Source: Jejuia rubra
Lineage (GTDB): Bacteria > Bacteroidota > Bacteroidia > Flavobacteriales > Flavobacteriaceae
DNA: 64,000 nt
Direction of reading: 5' to 3'
Assembly (NCBI RefSeq): GCF_042684665.1
Contig: NZ_JBHULY010000011.1
Span: 62,001 to 126,000, forward strand
Shown: one piece after another, positions 17,229-25,918 of the stretch
How the letters are laid out: each line of letters opens with the position of its first letter
How positions within the stretch are numbered: the first letter of the stretch is position 1
Notes under the pieces: generated by a model
Database searches by the model: none
Seen by the model: the letters and a program-made list of their open reading frames with translations, nothing else
What the model was told of the DNA's origin: nothing
Made by a program: the position numbers and the translations under genes

Positions 17229-19313
17229 ATGAGTCTAACTGCCCTAAAAGAATCCCTGAAAACCAAAAAGGTTAAGGCCATATTCACTGACTACTATGAC
17301 ACCCTTATTCATAGAACGGTACACCCGAACTACGCCTTAAGGCTTTGGGCCAAGTTTTTGATTAAAGAATGTGGTTTAACGGCTTCTATTGATGAAATTT
17401 ATTTCTTTAGAACCTCTGCAAATAAGTACCTATCTGAAAAGTTTAAGACCGATGTGCTAGAGGTGCCATATGCCGTTCTTAAAGAAGAAATTTATCGTAG
17501 GTTAGTCAATCATAACGTATTACAAGGCTATTCAAAATCAGAGTTCTTCGAAGTTTTTGAAAAGGCCGATTTGAAGGCTGAAACCCAAGTGCAGTTTCTA
17601 AATGATGGTGTGGTTCAATTGTTGAAAGACTTCAAAGCCGATGGAGGCAGAGTGTATTTGGTTTCGGATTTTTATGGTTCAAAATCCCTATTTGAAAGCC
17701 TACTTTCCCATCACGGCATTTTAGAAATCTTTGATGGTATTTTTAGCTCGGCGGATATGGAGTTGAGCAAAGCAAATGGGTCTATTTTTGAACCGCTTTT
17801 AGTCAAACTTTCGCTTCAACCAGAGGAGGTAATGATGATTGGAGACAATAAAGTGAGTGATTTTGAAAATTCCCGAAAGCATGGACTCCATGCTTTTCAA
17901 TTGCCTCATGGGAAACATTTAAGGCGCAACAAGCTCAACAATTTTGGTAATGATCATAAAGCTTTTAAAAATACAATCGAGGACATTCATTCCGAGTGTA
18001 CCAAAAGCTCGGTAATGCCTTTTGTAGAATACATTATTTTCTATCATTTTTTTACGGAGCGTCTATATGAACAATGCAAGCGAAATAAAGTTAAAAACCT
18101 CTTTTTTCTGTCACGGGAAGGCATGTACTTGAAAAAGTTGTTCGATGCCTATCAGGCGCGTCATCAATTGGATAAGACATCTGCTATCAAAACACACTAC
18201 CTCAAAATATCAAGACAGGCCTCTATGCAGATTAACCTTAAAGAACTGGAGAAAGAGGAGTTTAAATACCTAAAGGAAAAATACCCAGCCATGAGCTTGG
18301 AGGACTTTTTGTCCTTTTTTAGCTGTCCAGAATCCGCCAAAGCCACTATCGCCAAGGAATTGAGTGCAGACAGTTCTGCCATTTTGGAGGACTTTTTTAA
18401 TTCGAAATTATTTCAAAGTTTACTGGCCAGCCCATCATTTAAAAGCTTTTATAAAAATCATAGAACTTCCAATAAAAAAGATTTTGAAGCCTATATGAAT
18501 TCCTTTGGTACGGATTACAAAAAAGAGGGCATCCATTTGGTAGATATCGGCTGGGGTGGCACCATGCAGGAATCTATTTTTGGTTTTCTGAATGAAGACG
18601 TTCCCGTTACCGGCTACTATTTGGGTATCCGCGATATTTATAATTTACAGGAAGCAACGAAACGTTCAGGATTATTGTTTTCATTACTTCCCTATACGGA
18701 TTACAACGACCATATATTGATGGCCAATACCCAATTCTATGAACAGTTTTCGGCTGCAAACCACGGCAGTGCTCTAGGTTATACCAGTGAAGAAAATGGT
18801 TTTGTTTTAGAAAAACACAACCCACAGGAAAAATGGCTGTACGACACCTATATTGAGCAACATCAACAACAGATGTTTGATATTCATTTAGAAATGCTAA
18901 AACGATTAAGTCCAATATGTTACAACCAAAACATGGTGCAAAAAGCATTGAGTGAATTGGCATTAAAAACTGGACTTTTTGTCAATTCCAGAAAATTAAA
19001 ATTTGTTCAGGAACTTAACAGCGGATTCTTTCAAAATATTGGAACAAATAAGGTTGGCCTGGAGTACAAAAAAGAAAAAGGTACAGGAGTGTTGGGCTAC
19101 CTAAAAACCTTTATAATGAAGCCGGAAGTGCTGTTTAGATATGTGGTAAAGCTAAAACCGGTACTCTATTCGAAAAACAAAGTTTTGGCATTTTTTACAC
19201 CAGTTTACTTCATTTATCTTTATTATAAGTTCAATAAATTTGTGAGGTACTCGGTGTTGAGGCATTCATTTTTATTGAAATCCAATTATTTTAGAACAGA
19301 TAAAACACAATAG
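17229..19313 (+). CDS. COG5610-type HAD-like protein, 694 residues
   Basis: The N-terminal third is HAD-like. Motif I is TDYYDTL with Asp21, motif II is the Ser in LVSDFYG, motif III a Lys in ELSKANG, and motif IV is MIGDNKVSDFENS. In motif I the usual second Asp (acid/base, n+2) is Tyr23, as in the COG5610 group, so phosphatase chemistry is doubtful. The C-terminal part contains SREGMYLKKLFDAY and DIGWGGTMQESI, also typical of COG5610. Such genes often lie in polysaccharide or surface-glycan loci. Here the partner is an ABC ATPase gene 22 bp downstream. No signal peptide was seen. Confidence 0.65.
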   Translation: MSLTALKESLKTKKVKAIFTDYYDTLIHRTVHPNYALRLWAKFLIKECGLTASIDEIYFFRTSANKYLSEKFKTDVLEVPYAVLKEEIYRRLVNHNVLQGYSKSEFFEVFEKADLKAETQVQFLNDGVVQLLKDFKADGGRVYLVSDFYGSKSLFESLLSHHGILEIFDGIFSSADMELSKANGSIFEPLLVKLSLQPEEVMMIGDNKVSDFENSRKHGLHAFQLPHGKHLRRNKLNNFGNDHKAFKNTIEDIHSECTKSSVMPFVEYIIFYHFFTERLYEQCKRNKVKNLFFLSREGMYLKKLFDAYQARHQLDKTSAIKTHYLKISRQASMQINLKELEKEEFKYLKEKYPAMSLEDFLSFFSCPESAKATIAKELSADSSAILEDFFNSKLFQSLLASPSFKSFYKNHRTSNKKDFEAYMNSFGTDYKKEGIHLVDIGWGGTMQESIFGFLNEDVPVTGYYLGIRDIYNLQEATKRSGLLFSLLPYTDYNDHILMANTQFYEQFSAANHGSALGYTSEENGFVLEKHNPQEKWLYDTYIEQHQQQMFDIHLEMLKRLSPICYNQNMVQKALSELALKTGLFVNSRKLKFVQELNSGFFQNIGTNKVGLEYKKEKGTGVLGYLKTFIMKPEVLFRYVVKLKPVLYSKNKVLAFFTPVYFIYLYYKFNKFVRYSVLRHSFLLKSNYFRTDKTQ

Positions 19314-19335
19314 TTTTTGAATTCCCAATTGCTCT

Positions 19336-20256
19336 ATGCTTAAAGCGCAAAACATTTCTTTCAAGTATAAAACGCAATATGTCCTAAAGAATGTTTCATT
19401 TGAAGTGAAGCAAGGCGAGCACTTTTCCATTATTGGCGAAAGCGGTTCTGGGAAAAGTACCCTTTTGAAACTTTTGTATGGTACCTATGATTTGAATGAA
19501 GGTAAACTGTTTTGGAAAAAGCAACCTATTTTAGGTCCAAAATTTAACCTAATTATTGGTCCCGAATACATGAAACATGTAGCACAGGAGTTTGATTTAA
19601 TGCCTTTTACAACCGTTTCTGAAAACATAGGTGAGTTTCTTTCCAATTTTTATCCAGAGGAAAAGCAAGAACGCATCAAAGAATTGCTGGAAGTTGTAGA
19701 ACTAACTTCCGTGGCCAACGTGAAAGTAAAGGAGTTAAGTGGTGGGCAGAAACAACGGGTGGCATTGGCACGAGCGATGGCTAAACAACCAGAAATAGTT
19801 TTGCTTGATGAACCCTTTAGTCATATTGATAACTTTAAAAAACAATCTCTGCGCCGCAGTCTGTTCAAATATTTAAAGGATAAAAATATCACATGTATTG
19901 TAGCAACGCATGATAAAGACGATGTGCTTTCTTTTTCAGACCGAATGATTGTCTTGCACGACGCGCAAATTTTGGCCCAAGGAACTCCAAAAGACCTTTA
20001 TGGGAGTCCTAATCATCAACTTGTTGCTTCTTTCTTTGGTGAATTCAACGAAATAAATGGGCAACTAGTTTATGCCAGCCAGCTTGAAATTGTTGAAAAA
20101 TCCAAGCTGAAGGCATCGGTGGTGCAATCCTATTATAAAGGTTCTCATTATTTAATCGAGGTAATGTTAGACGGGAAATCGGTATTTTTTGAGCACCCTA
20201 CAGCTATTACATCTAAAGAAAACATTTATTTAGGGGTTAAGGCAAATGCTTTATAA
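19336..20256 (+). CDS. ABC transporter ATP-binding protein
   Basis: The 306-residue ATPase has Walker A GESGSGKST at residues 34-42, the ABC signature LSGGQKQR near 134-141, and Walker B IVLLDEP with the following DEPFSHID. A short C-terminal domain (about 235-306) resembles a TOBE-like substrate or regulatory module. The layout resembles importers of the phosphate/spermidine/sulfate type, but no permease gene is adjacent, so its partner must be elsewhere or it acts otherwise. It probably shares a transcript with the COG5610 gene upstream. Its 3' end overlaps the convergent GreA/B-like gene by 6 bp. Confidence 0.85.
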   Translation: MLKAQNISFKYKTQYVLKNVSFEVKQGEHFSIIGESGSGKSTLLKLLYGTYDLNEGKLFWKKQPILGPKFNLIIGPEYMKHVAQEFDLMPFTTVSENIGEFLSNFYPEEKQERIKELLEVVELTSVANVKVKELSGGQKQRVALARAMAKQPEIVLLDEPFSHIDNFKKQSLRRSLFKYLKDKNITCIVATHDKDDVLSFSDRMIVLHDAQILAQGTPKDLYGSPNHQLVASFFGEFNEINGQLVYASQLEIVEKSKLKASVVQSYYKGSHYLIEVMLDGKSVFFEHPTAITSKENIYLGVKANAL

Positions 20257-20700
20257 TACCATTTGAACCTTAAACTCCTGCCCCCTAAAAGAAACCCTAT
20301 CCCCTGTGGTTTTACCAATAAGTAACTTAGCTATAGGTGTATTGGGAGAAATAGCGTAAAAGGTTTGGGTTTCAACCATTAATTCCCCAGCACTTATCGA
20401 AATAAAATAATTATGGATTGAAGTATATACAACACTTCCGAGGCTAATAGTGTCGGAAGGATTATCTAGATTTATTTTGGAAAGGGTGTTTTTAGTTTTT
20501 TGAATTTCGGCCAGTTGTTGTCCAGCTTTTTCCCGTTCCAATTGCATCATGGCCCGACCTGTTTCGTGCTTATCTCCTGCCGAACTTTTAGTTTCAGATA
20601 ATAATGCGTTTTGAATGTCTTCAATACTTTTCTGAACCGTTACTAAACGGTTTTCAATAAAGACTTCGCATTGCTGGTAGAGTTGTTTTTTTATGTCCAT
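20251..20700 (-). CDS. GreA/GreB family elongation-factor-like protein
   Basis: The 149-residue protein has an N-terminal helical, probably coiled-coil region (residues 10-75). A C-terminal domain of Gre type (about 85-149) follows, with the conserved ISPNTPIAKLLIGKTTGD stretch that mirrors the GreA SPLGRALLGKKVGD region. Bacteroidota often carry such a short Gre-like protein besides true GreA. Whether it stimulates transcript cleavage by RNA polymerase is unknown: the acidic tip residues of GreA were not identified in the coiled coil. It overlaps the convergent ABC gene by 6 bp. Confidence 0.7.
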   Translation of the reverse strand: MDIKKQLYQQCEVFIENRLVTVQKSIEDIQNALLSETKSSAGDKHETGRAMMQLEREKAGQQLAEIQKTKNTLSKINLDNPSDTISLGSVVYTSIHNYFISISAGELMVETQTFYAISPNTPIAKLLIGKTTGDRVSFRGQEFKVQMVL

Positions 20701-20722
20701 CTGTTCGTAAAAAGTAGATTCC

Positions 20723-20764
20723 TGCCTTCAGTTCGACCCCGCTCCCTGTGACACGCAAGAATGA
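20723..20764. repeat. Degenerate REP-like element
   Basis: ATTCCTGCCTTC at the left and CGCAAGAATGA at the right resemble the two arms of the palindrome at 34174-34198, but about 20 unrelated bases separate them. It looks like a decayed copy lying in the 69-bp gap upstream of the GreA/B-like gene. Confidence 0.4.
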
Positions 20765-20769
20765 AATAG

Positions 20770-21882
20770 TCAAACTAATTCGGCCAATTCCTTTCCCACC
20801 AAGCTTCCAATGGCAACGCCCATTCCTCCGAGACGCACCCCACAATATACATGGTTTGAAATCTGCTTCACTATGGGTTTCTTTTGACTACCAATTCCCA
20901 TAATACCTGACCAGCGATGTTCGATTTCGAAATTGGTTTTAGGCAGAATCATTGTTTTTAAAAGGTGTTCCAATTGTTCTTGAATTAAATTGGTTTGTCC
21001 AAATTCAGTGGTGCTTTCACCTTTAAAATCAAGATTTCGGCCTCCACCAAATAATATTCTGTTATCTATATTTCGAAAGTAATAATAGCCTTTATCCAAA
21101 TGAAATGTGCCTTTGATTTCAAGATCTTGGATGGGCTTAGTGATCAGTACTTGCGCCCTGGCAGGGTTGACGCTTTCATCTAGGAGTTGCGATGCAAAAC
21201 CATTAGTAGCTATCAAAAGTTTGCCACAAGCGAATTCAAAATCATCGATGTAAAGTTTTACGGTATCGTTGACCTCCGAAAAGGCTCTAACTTCAGCATT
21301 GTTAAGTATCTTAACGCCCTTGGATTGCACTTTGTACAGCAGTGCCTCCATCATTTTGCCCGTATCGATTTGGGCCTCAAATGCATTGTATATGTATTGC
21401 GAGCCCACATTTTCGAAGCCGAATTTATTTTCAGCTACAGAAAACACCTCATCCTTAAAAACCGGAAGTAGCATTTTATTTGCACTATCTATTTGTGCCA
21501 AACAGTTTTCAAACAAATCTGCATGGGTGTCCAAAAAAAGTTCGTAGCCTCCATTTTGCTGATAGCCCAAGGCTTTATCACCTAAAGTATGGCGAAGTAA
21601 TTGAAGGCCATCAACCCGCTTTTTTGCGATTTGAACCACTTCCTGCTCTGAGTGTGTTTTTAAGTCTTCTAGAATTTCGCTTAAACTACCAAAACAGGCG
21701 AAACCCGCATTTTTGGTACTTGCGCCTTGTGGTAACATCCCTTTTTCAAGAATTAGGATTTTAGATTTGGGATACCTTTGCTGCAATACCAAGGCACAAT
21801 TTAGTCCGACAATGCCACTTCCAACGATACAGAAATCAACGTTAGAGAACCACGATTTTATTTCCCAATAGGATAGATGCAT
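20770..21882 (-). CDS. FAD-dependent oxidoreductase, DAO family
   Basis: The 370-residue protein has an N-terminal FAD-binding motif VGSGIVGLN (GxGxxG at residues 21-26) and the strand-end acidic residue in ILILEKG. C-terminal sequence GIMGIGSQKKPIVKQI and GVRLGGMGVAIGS follows, as in glycine/D-amino-acid oxidase-type (DAO) enzymes. The substrate is unknown; such proteins oxidise amino acids, sarcosine or sugars. No signal peptide. It is followed by the GreA/B-like gene on the same strand and preceded by the accC terminator, so it starts a new transcript. Confidence 0.82.
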   Translation of the reverse strand: MHLSYWEIKSWFSNVDFCIVGSGIVGLNCALVLQQRYPKSKILILEKGMLPQGASTKNAGFACFGSLSEILEDLKTHSEQEVVQIAKKRVDGLQLLRHTLGDKALGYQQNGGYELFLDTHADLFENCLAQIDSANKMLLPVFKDEVFSVAENKFGFENVGSQYIYNAFEAQIDTGKMMEALLYKVQSKGVKILNNAEVRAFSEVNDTVKLYIDDFEFACGKLLIATNGFASQLLDESVNPARAQVLITKPIQDLEIKGTFHLDKGYYYFRNIDNRILFGGGRNLDFKGESTTEFGQTNLIQEQLEHLLKTMILPKTNFEIEHRWSGIMGIGSQKKPIVKQISNHVYCGVRLGGMGVAIGSLVGKELAELV

Positions 21883-21942
21883 ATTGCTAAGGTAGTATTT
21901 TCCTGATCGATTTTGTGGCTTTCAAATTTGACCAAATAGAAA

Positions 21943-21970
21943 TAAAAAACTCCGAAAATTATTTCGGAGT
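21943..21970 (-). terminator. Intrinsic terminator of accB-accC
   Basis: A perfect 9-bp stem (ACTCCGAAA at 21949-21957 and TTTCGGAGT at 21962-21970) is followed by six T residues on the minus strand, 10 bp after the accC stop codon. Confidence 0.9.
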
Positions 21971-21979
21971 CTCAGTAGT

Positions 21980-23332
21980 TTAATCTTCAGCTGGCTTTTG
22001 CATTTCGAAGTCTTCCATAAACTTCGTGGTGTAATTCCCGGCTACATAATCGGGATGATCCATCAATTGCCTATGGAATGGAATTGTGGTTTTTATACCT
22101 TCAATCACAAATTCATCAAGCGCACGCTTCATTTTACTAATAGCTTCCTCTCGGGTTTGTGCCGTAGTAATCAATTTTGCAATCATAGAATCGTAATTTG
22201 GCGGAATAGCGTAACCCGCGTATACGTGAGTATCTAATCGTATCCCATGCCCGCCCGGTGCATGCAAGGTTGTAATCATTCCTGGTGAAGGCCTAAAGTT
22301 ATTAAAGGGATCCTCGGCATTGATTCTACATTCGATGGAATGCAAATTAGGGGTATAGTTTTTACCAGAAATCGGCACACCTGCAGCTACTAATATCTGC
22401 TCGCGAATCAAGTCGAAATCAATTACCTGCTCGGTAATTGGATGTTCCACTTGGATTCGAGTATTCATTTCCATGAAGTAGAAGTTCCTGTGTTTATCCA
22501 CTAAAAATTCTACGGTTCCAGCACCTTCATATTTGATGTATTCGGCGGCCCTAACAGCGGCTTCACCCATTTTTTTACGAAGAGCGTCCGTCATAAATGG
22601 TGATGGCGTTTCTTCGGTCAATTTTTGATGGCGTCGTTGTACGGAACAATCTCTTTCAGAAAGATGGCAAGCTTTCCCTCGAGAATCACCAACTACTTGG
22701 ATTTCAATATGTCTTGGTTCTTCAATGAGCTTTTCCATGTACATATCGTCATTCCCAAAAGCAGCTTTACTTTCCTGCCTAGCAGAATCCCAAGCATCTT
22801 TTAACTTGTCTTCGGACCAAACGCCACGCATCCCTTTTCCTCCTCCTCCGGCACTGGCCTTCAGCATTACGGGATAACCAGTTTCCTTGGCCAATTTTTT
22901 ACACTCCTCAAAACTCTCAATAACACCATCACTTCCTGGAACGCAAGGCACCCCAGCCGCTTTCATTGTCGCTTTGGCATTGGCTTTATCCCCCATTCTA
23001 TCGATCATTTCCGCAGAGGCACCAATAAATTTGATACCGTGCTCTTCGCATATTTTGGAAAATTTCGCATTTTCAGAAAGAAATCCGTAACCTGGATGTA
23101 TGGCATCGGCATTGGTAATTTCAGCAGCAGAAATGACGTTAGCCATTTTTAAATAAGAATCCGTACTTGGCGGAGGGCCAATACACACAGCCTCATCGGC
23201 AAATTTTACGTGCAAACTTTCCGCATCAGCCGTGGAATAGACCGCAACAGTCTTTATCCCCATTTCTTTACAGGTTCTAATAACGCGCAAGGCTATTTCA
23301 CCTCTATTGGCAATCAATATTTTTTTAAACAT
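21980..23332 (-). CDS. accC: Acetyl-CoA carboxylase biotin carboxylase subunit
   Basis: The 450-residue enzyme carboxylates biotin on BCCP with ATP and bicarbonate, the first step of fatty acid synthesis. The start chosen is the ATG at 23330-23332, giving MFKKILIANRGEIALRV as in other AccC proteins. The frame continues 15 codons upstream into a low-complexity repeat and that extension is unlikely. The ATP-grasp glycine loop KASAGGGGKGMR, the HLSERDCS stretch, and the catalytic region MEMNTRIQVEHP are all present. It lies 85 bp downstream of accB. Confidence 0.96.
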   Translation of the reverse strand: MFKKILIANRGEIALRVIRTCKEMGIKTVAVYSTADAESLHVKFADEAVCIGPPPSTDSYLKMANVISAAEITNADAIHPGYGFLSENAKFSKICEEHGIKFIGASAEMIDRMGDKANAKATMKAAGVPCVPGSDGVIESFEECKKLAKETGYPVMLKASAGGGGKGMRGVWSEDKLKDAWDSARQESKAAFGNDDMYMEKLIEEPRHIEIQVVGDSRGKACHLSERDCSVQRRHQKLTEETPSPFMTDALRKKMGEAAVRAAEYIKYEGAGTVEFLVDKHRNFYFMEMNTRIQVEHPITEQVIDFDLIREQILVAAGVPISGKNYTPNLHSIECRINAEDPFNNFRPSPGMITTLHAPGGHGIRLDTHVYAGYAIPPNYDSMIAKLITTAQTREEAISKMKRALDEFVIEGIKTTIPFHRQLMDHPDYVAGNYTTKFMEDFEMQKPAED

Positions 23333-23342
23333 AACTTTTCTA

Positions 23343-23413
23343 ATTAAAAATTTCAATTTCCAAGCTCCAAATTCCAAGAATTGGGTTTTGGGATTTGTGG
23401 ATTGGAATTTTCA
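23343..23413. repeat. Degenerate word repeat between accB and accC
   Basis: Words related to TTCCAAG, TTCCAAA, TTGGGAT and TTGGAAT, spaced about seven bases apart, fill the gap just upstream of the accC start codon. Parts are mutually inverse (TTCCAA/TTGGAA). Confidence 0.55.
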
Positions 23414-23417
23414 ATGG

Positions 23418-23906
23418 TTATGATGGATCTACTAAAAATAGCGGTTGGTCAAATTCAACCGGAGAAGAATCGTCCACTAAAATCTTAACAACCTTTCCTG
23501 AAACTTCGGATTCTATTTCATTGAAAAGCTTCATGGCCTCAATGATACACAACACATCACCCTCGGCAATGGTCTGTCCTACCTCAACAAAAAGTGGTTT
23601 GTCCGGGGATGGCTTTCTATAGAATGTACCTATCATTGGGGATTTTATAGTGATGTACTTAGAGTCGTCATCTTTAGCCTCGGCTGCAGGCGCCTCTGCC
23701 GCAGATTTTGCTGGAGCCACTTCAGCTGGCGGCGCAACTGCCTGAGGGATTTGTGGTGCCGCAACAGGAGCATATTGAACTGTTGGCGCATCTTGATCCG
23801 AACTTGTTTTAATGGTGATTTTTACGTCTTCCATTTCCAATTTAACCTCGCTTGCTCCCGATTTGGCTACAAACCTGATTAAGTTTTGAATCTCTTTTAA
23901 ATCCAT
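23418..23906 (-). CDS. accB: Biotin carboxyl carrier protein of acetyl-CoA carboxylase
   Basis: The 162-residue protein has an N-terminal helical segment, an Ala/Pro-rich flexible linker (about 50-80) and a C-terminal biotinyl domain. The biotinylated lysine is Lys126 in EAMKLFNE. It carries carboxybiotin between AccC and the carboxyltransferase. The order fabH-accB-accC on one strand, with 30-bp and 85-bp gaps, fits a fatty-acid initiation operon. The carboxyltransferase genes accA and accD are not in the window. Confidence 0.96.
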   Translation of the reverse strand: MDLKEIQNLIRFVAKSGASEVKLEMEDVKITIKTSSDQDAPTVQYAPVAAPQIPQAVAPPAEVAPAKSAAEAPAAEAKDDDSKYITIKSPMIGTFYRKPSPDKPLFVEVGQTIAEGDVLCIIEAMKLFNEIESEVSGKVVKILVDDSSPVEFDQPLFLVDPS

Positions 23907-23936
23907 AATTTAGCTATTAGTTTTAATGGTTAGTCT

Positions 23937-24932
23937 TTAAGAATTATAGGCCCATTTTAAATAGATGGCGCCCCAATTAAATCCGCCCCCAAAGGCGGCA
24001 AAGATCATATTATCGCCTTTTTTTAATTGCGATTCATAGTCATACAAAAGCAAAGGTAAGGTGGCTGATGTTGTATTTCCGTATTTGTGGATATTTACCA
24101 TCACCTTTTCTTCCTCTAAATTTATCCGTTGCGCGGTGGCATCAATTATTCGCTTATTGGCCTGATGGGCCGCGAGCCAATTTACGGTATCCCGTGTGAG
24201 GTTATTGCGCTCTAAAATTTTTACAGTAGAATCCGCCATATTAAACACAGCATTTTTAAAAACCGTTCGCCCCTCTTGGAAAGCATACTGTCCTCCTTTT
24301 TCCATAGCTTCAGGGGTCAAAGGATGTGATGACCCGCCATAGGTAGCCTGTAAAAACTCCCTTCCAGTACCATCACTTCTCAAATATTCATCCTGAAGAC
24401 CAAGGTTTTCTGTATTCGACTCAAAAAGCACGGCTCCTGCGCCATCACCGAAAATGATACACGTAGCTCTGTCTTTGTAATTAATGATGGAAGACATTTT
24501 ATCGGCTCCAATTAAAAGTACGTTTTTGTAACGTCCAGACTCAATATAGGAAGCCGCCACAGACATGCCATATAAAAAACTAGAACATGCCGCGTCCATG
24601 TCAAACGAAAAGGCATTAACTGCACCGATTCCCGCGGCAGTGAAAGAGGCCGTTGAGGCCGCCTTCATATCTGGTGTTGCAGTAGCTACAATCACCAATT
24701 CTATATCCTTTGGGTCCAACCCCTTTTTATCGATGAGGTCTTTTGCGGCCTTTATAGCCAAGTAAGAAGTTCCTTTGCCTTCGTCTTTTAGAATCCGACG
24801 TTCCTTGATTCCAGTTCTTGTCGTAATCCATTCGTCATTGGTATCAACCATGTTTTCAAGCATTTGATTGGTCAATACATAGTCAGGAACATAGCCCCCG
24901 ACCGCAGTTATCGCTGCTGAGATTTTACTCAT
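23937..24932 (-). CDS. fabH: Beta-ketoacyl-ACP synthase III
   Basis: The 331-residue condensing enzyme joins an acyl-CoA primer to malonyl-ACP to start fatty acid synthesis. The catalytic triad regions are visible: Cys near residue 116 in DAACSSFLYG, His in AAHQANKRI, and Asn in KYGNTTSAT. In Flavobacteriaceae, FabH commonly accepts branched primers; that cannot be read here. A terminator separates it from rpmF upstream, so it likely has its own promoter. Confidence 0.95.
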   Translation of the reverse strand: MSKISAAITAVGGYVPDYVLTNQMLENMVDTNDEWITTRTGIKERRILKDEGKGTSYLAIKAAKDLIDKKGLDPKDIELVIVATATPDMKAASTASFTAAGIGAVNAFSFDMDAACSSFLYGMSVAASYIESGRYKNVLLIGADKMSSIINYKDRATCIIFGDGAGAVLFESNTENLGLQDEYLRSDGTGREFLQATYGGSSHPLTPEAMEKGGQYAFQEGRTVFKNAVFNMADSTVKILERNNLTRDTVNWLAAHQANKRIIDATAQRINLEEEKVMVNIHKYGNTTSATLPLLLYDYESQLKKGDNMIFAAFGGGFNWGAIYLKWAYNS

Positions 24933-25057
24933 ACCGTGTAGTTAATTGAATAAAAAACGCCTAAAATGAACAGAAATCATCCAAATTTGATGTAAAATAT
25001 GAAATTTTGGATAAATATATTCAAATTCGATCGATTTTTAACCCAGAAAAGCGCAAA

Positions 25058-25086
25058 ACAAAAAAAACGCCCACAAGTGAGCGTTT
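25058..25086 (-). terminator. Intrinsic terminator of yceD-rpmF
   Basis: A 10-bp stem with one mismatch (AAACGCCCAC at 25065-25074 with GTGAGCGTTT at 25077-25086) is followed on the minus strand by a run of eight T residues. It lies downstream of rpmF. Confidence 0.82.
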
Positions 25087-25108
25087 AATTATGATGCATG
25101 CATATTAC

Positions 25109-25309
25109 CTATGCCAAATTTTCTTCTTCTGAATTGTCGATAAGCACCTGCCCTCTGTAGTATAATTTACCTTCATGCCAGTGCGCTCTGTGGTATAAAT
25201 GAGCCTCTCCCGTAGTTGGGCAAGTTGCAATAGTTGGCGCAGTTGCTTTATAGTGCGTTCTTCTTTTATCCCTTCTCGTTTTAGAGATTTTTCTTTTAGG
25301 ATGTGCCAT
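25109..25309 (-). CDS. rpmF: 50S ribosomal protein L32
   Basis: The 66-residue basic protein starts MAHPKRKISKTRRDKRRTHY, the standard L32 N-terminus. Of the four cysteines of the zinc-ribbon form only one remains (ATCPTTGE), and HRAHWHEG occupies the place of the second pair. This is a zinc-free form, which as far as I recall is usual in Bacteroidota. It follows the yceD gene by 8 bp, the classical yceD-rpmF arrangement, and ends at a terminator. Confidence 0.95.
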   Translation of the reverse strand: MAHPKRKISKTRRDKRRTHYKATAPTIATCPTTGEAHLYHRAHWHEGKLYYRGQVLIDNSEEENLA

Positions 25310-25317
25310 TTTATATG

Positions 25318-25881
25318 TTATTTATTGTCCGTTAATAATTTTTTCAAAGTATCCCATCTTGGGTCAGTTTCGTCAACTGTTTTTTCATTTTTTTCGCCAG
25401 GACTTAGTTCCTCTAATTTGTTCAGTATGTCTGATTTTAAAGTGCCGTCCTCAATTCCTGGATGAATCCGTTTTAAGGGTACGGCCAAAATAATCAACTC
25501 GTAAATGTATTGCTGAATATTCACTTCGTGTTCACCATGTGGAATAATGAGGATATCAATATTTTCATCATTGAAATCCTGGCCAAACTTTACCACCAAA
25601 TCAAATTCATTTTCAATATCTTGATTATAAGGCTCATTGGTTAGATCACAATTCACATTTACAAAACCCGAAATCTTAAAATGTAACTCTAGCAATGTTG
25701 TTTTCTTATCCAATTCAACATTGACTTTAACAGTTACATCATTAAAATCATCATACTCAAAATAATCAAAGAACGTTTTGTCTATTCCGTACTCAAAGTC
25801 GTGTTTTCCAATCTTTAATCCCTTAAAAGGAATCGAATACGCTTTAATCGGCTTCATTACCACAACTTTTTGAGCCTGCAA
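25318..25881 (-). CDS. YceD/DUF177 family protein (23S rRNA accumulation)
   Basis: The 187-residue acidic protein belongs to the DUF177/YceD family by context and pattern. An N-terminal IPFKGLKIGKHDFEYGID leads to a strand containing NVNCDLTNEPY, where the conserved Cys of the family sits. A C-terminal DPRWDTLKKLL motif close to the stop is shared by many YceD proteins. YceD is needed for normal 23S rRNA accumulation in E. coli and plants. It is directly upstream of rpmF. Confidence 0.85.
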   Translation of the reverse strand: MQAQKVVVMKPIKAYSIPFKGLKIGKHDFEYGIDKTFFDYFEYDDFNDVTVKVNVELDKKTTLLELHFKISGFVNVNCDLTNEPYNQDIENEFDLVVKFGQDFNDENIDILIIPHGEHEVNIQQYIYELIILAVPLKRIHPGIEDGTLKSDILNKLEELSPGEKNEKTVDETDPRWDTLKKLLTDNK

Positions 25882-25918
25882 ATATAAAAATTTTTATTAT
25901 AAGCCCAGACAGTTATTT

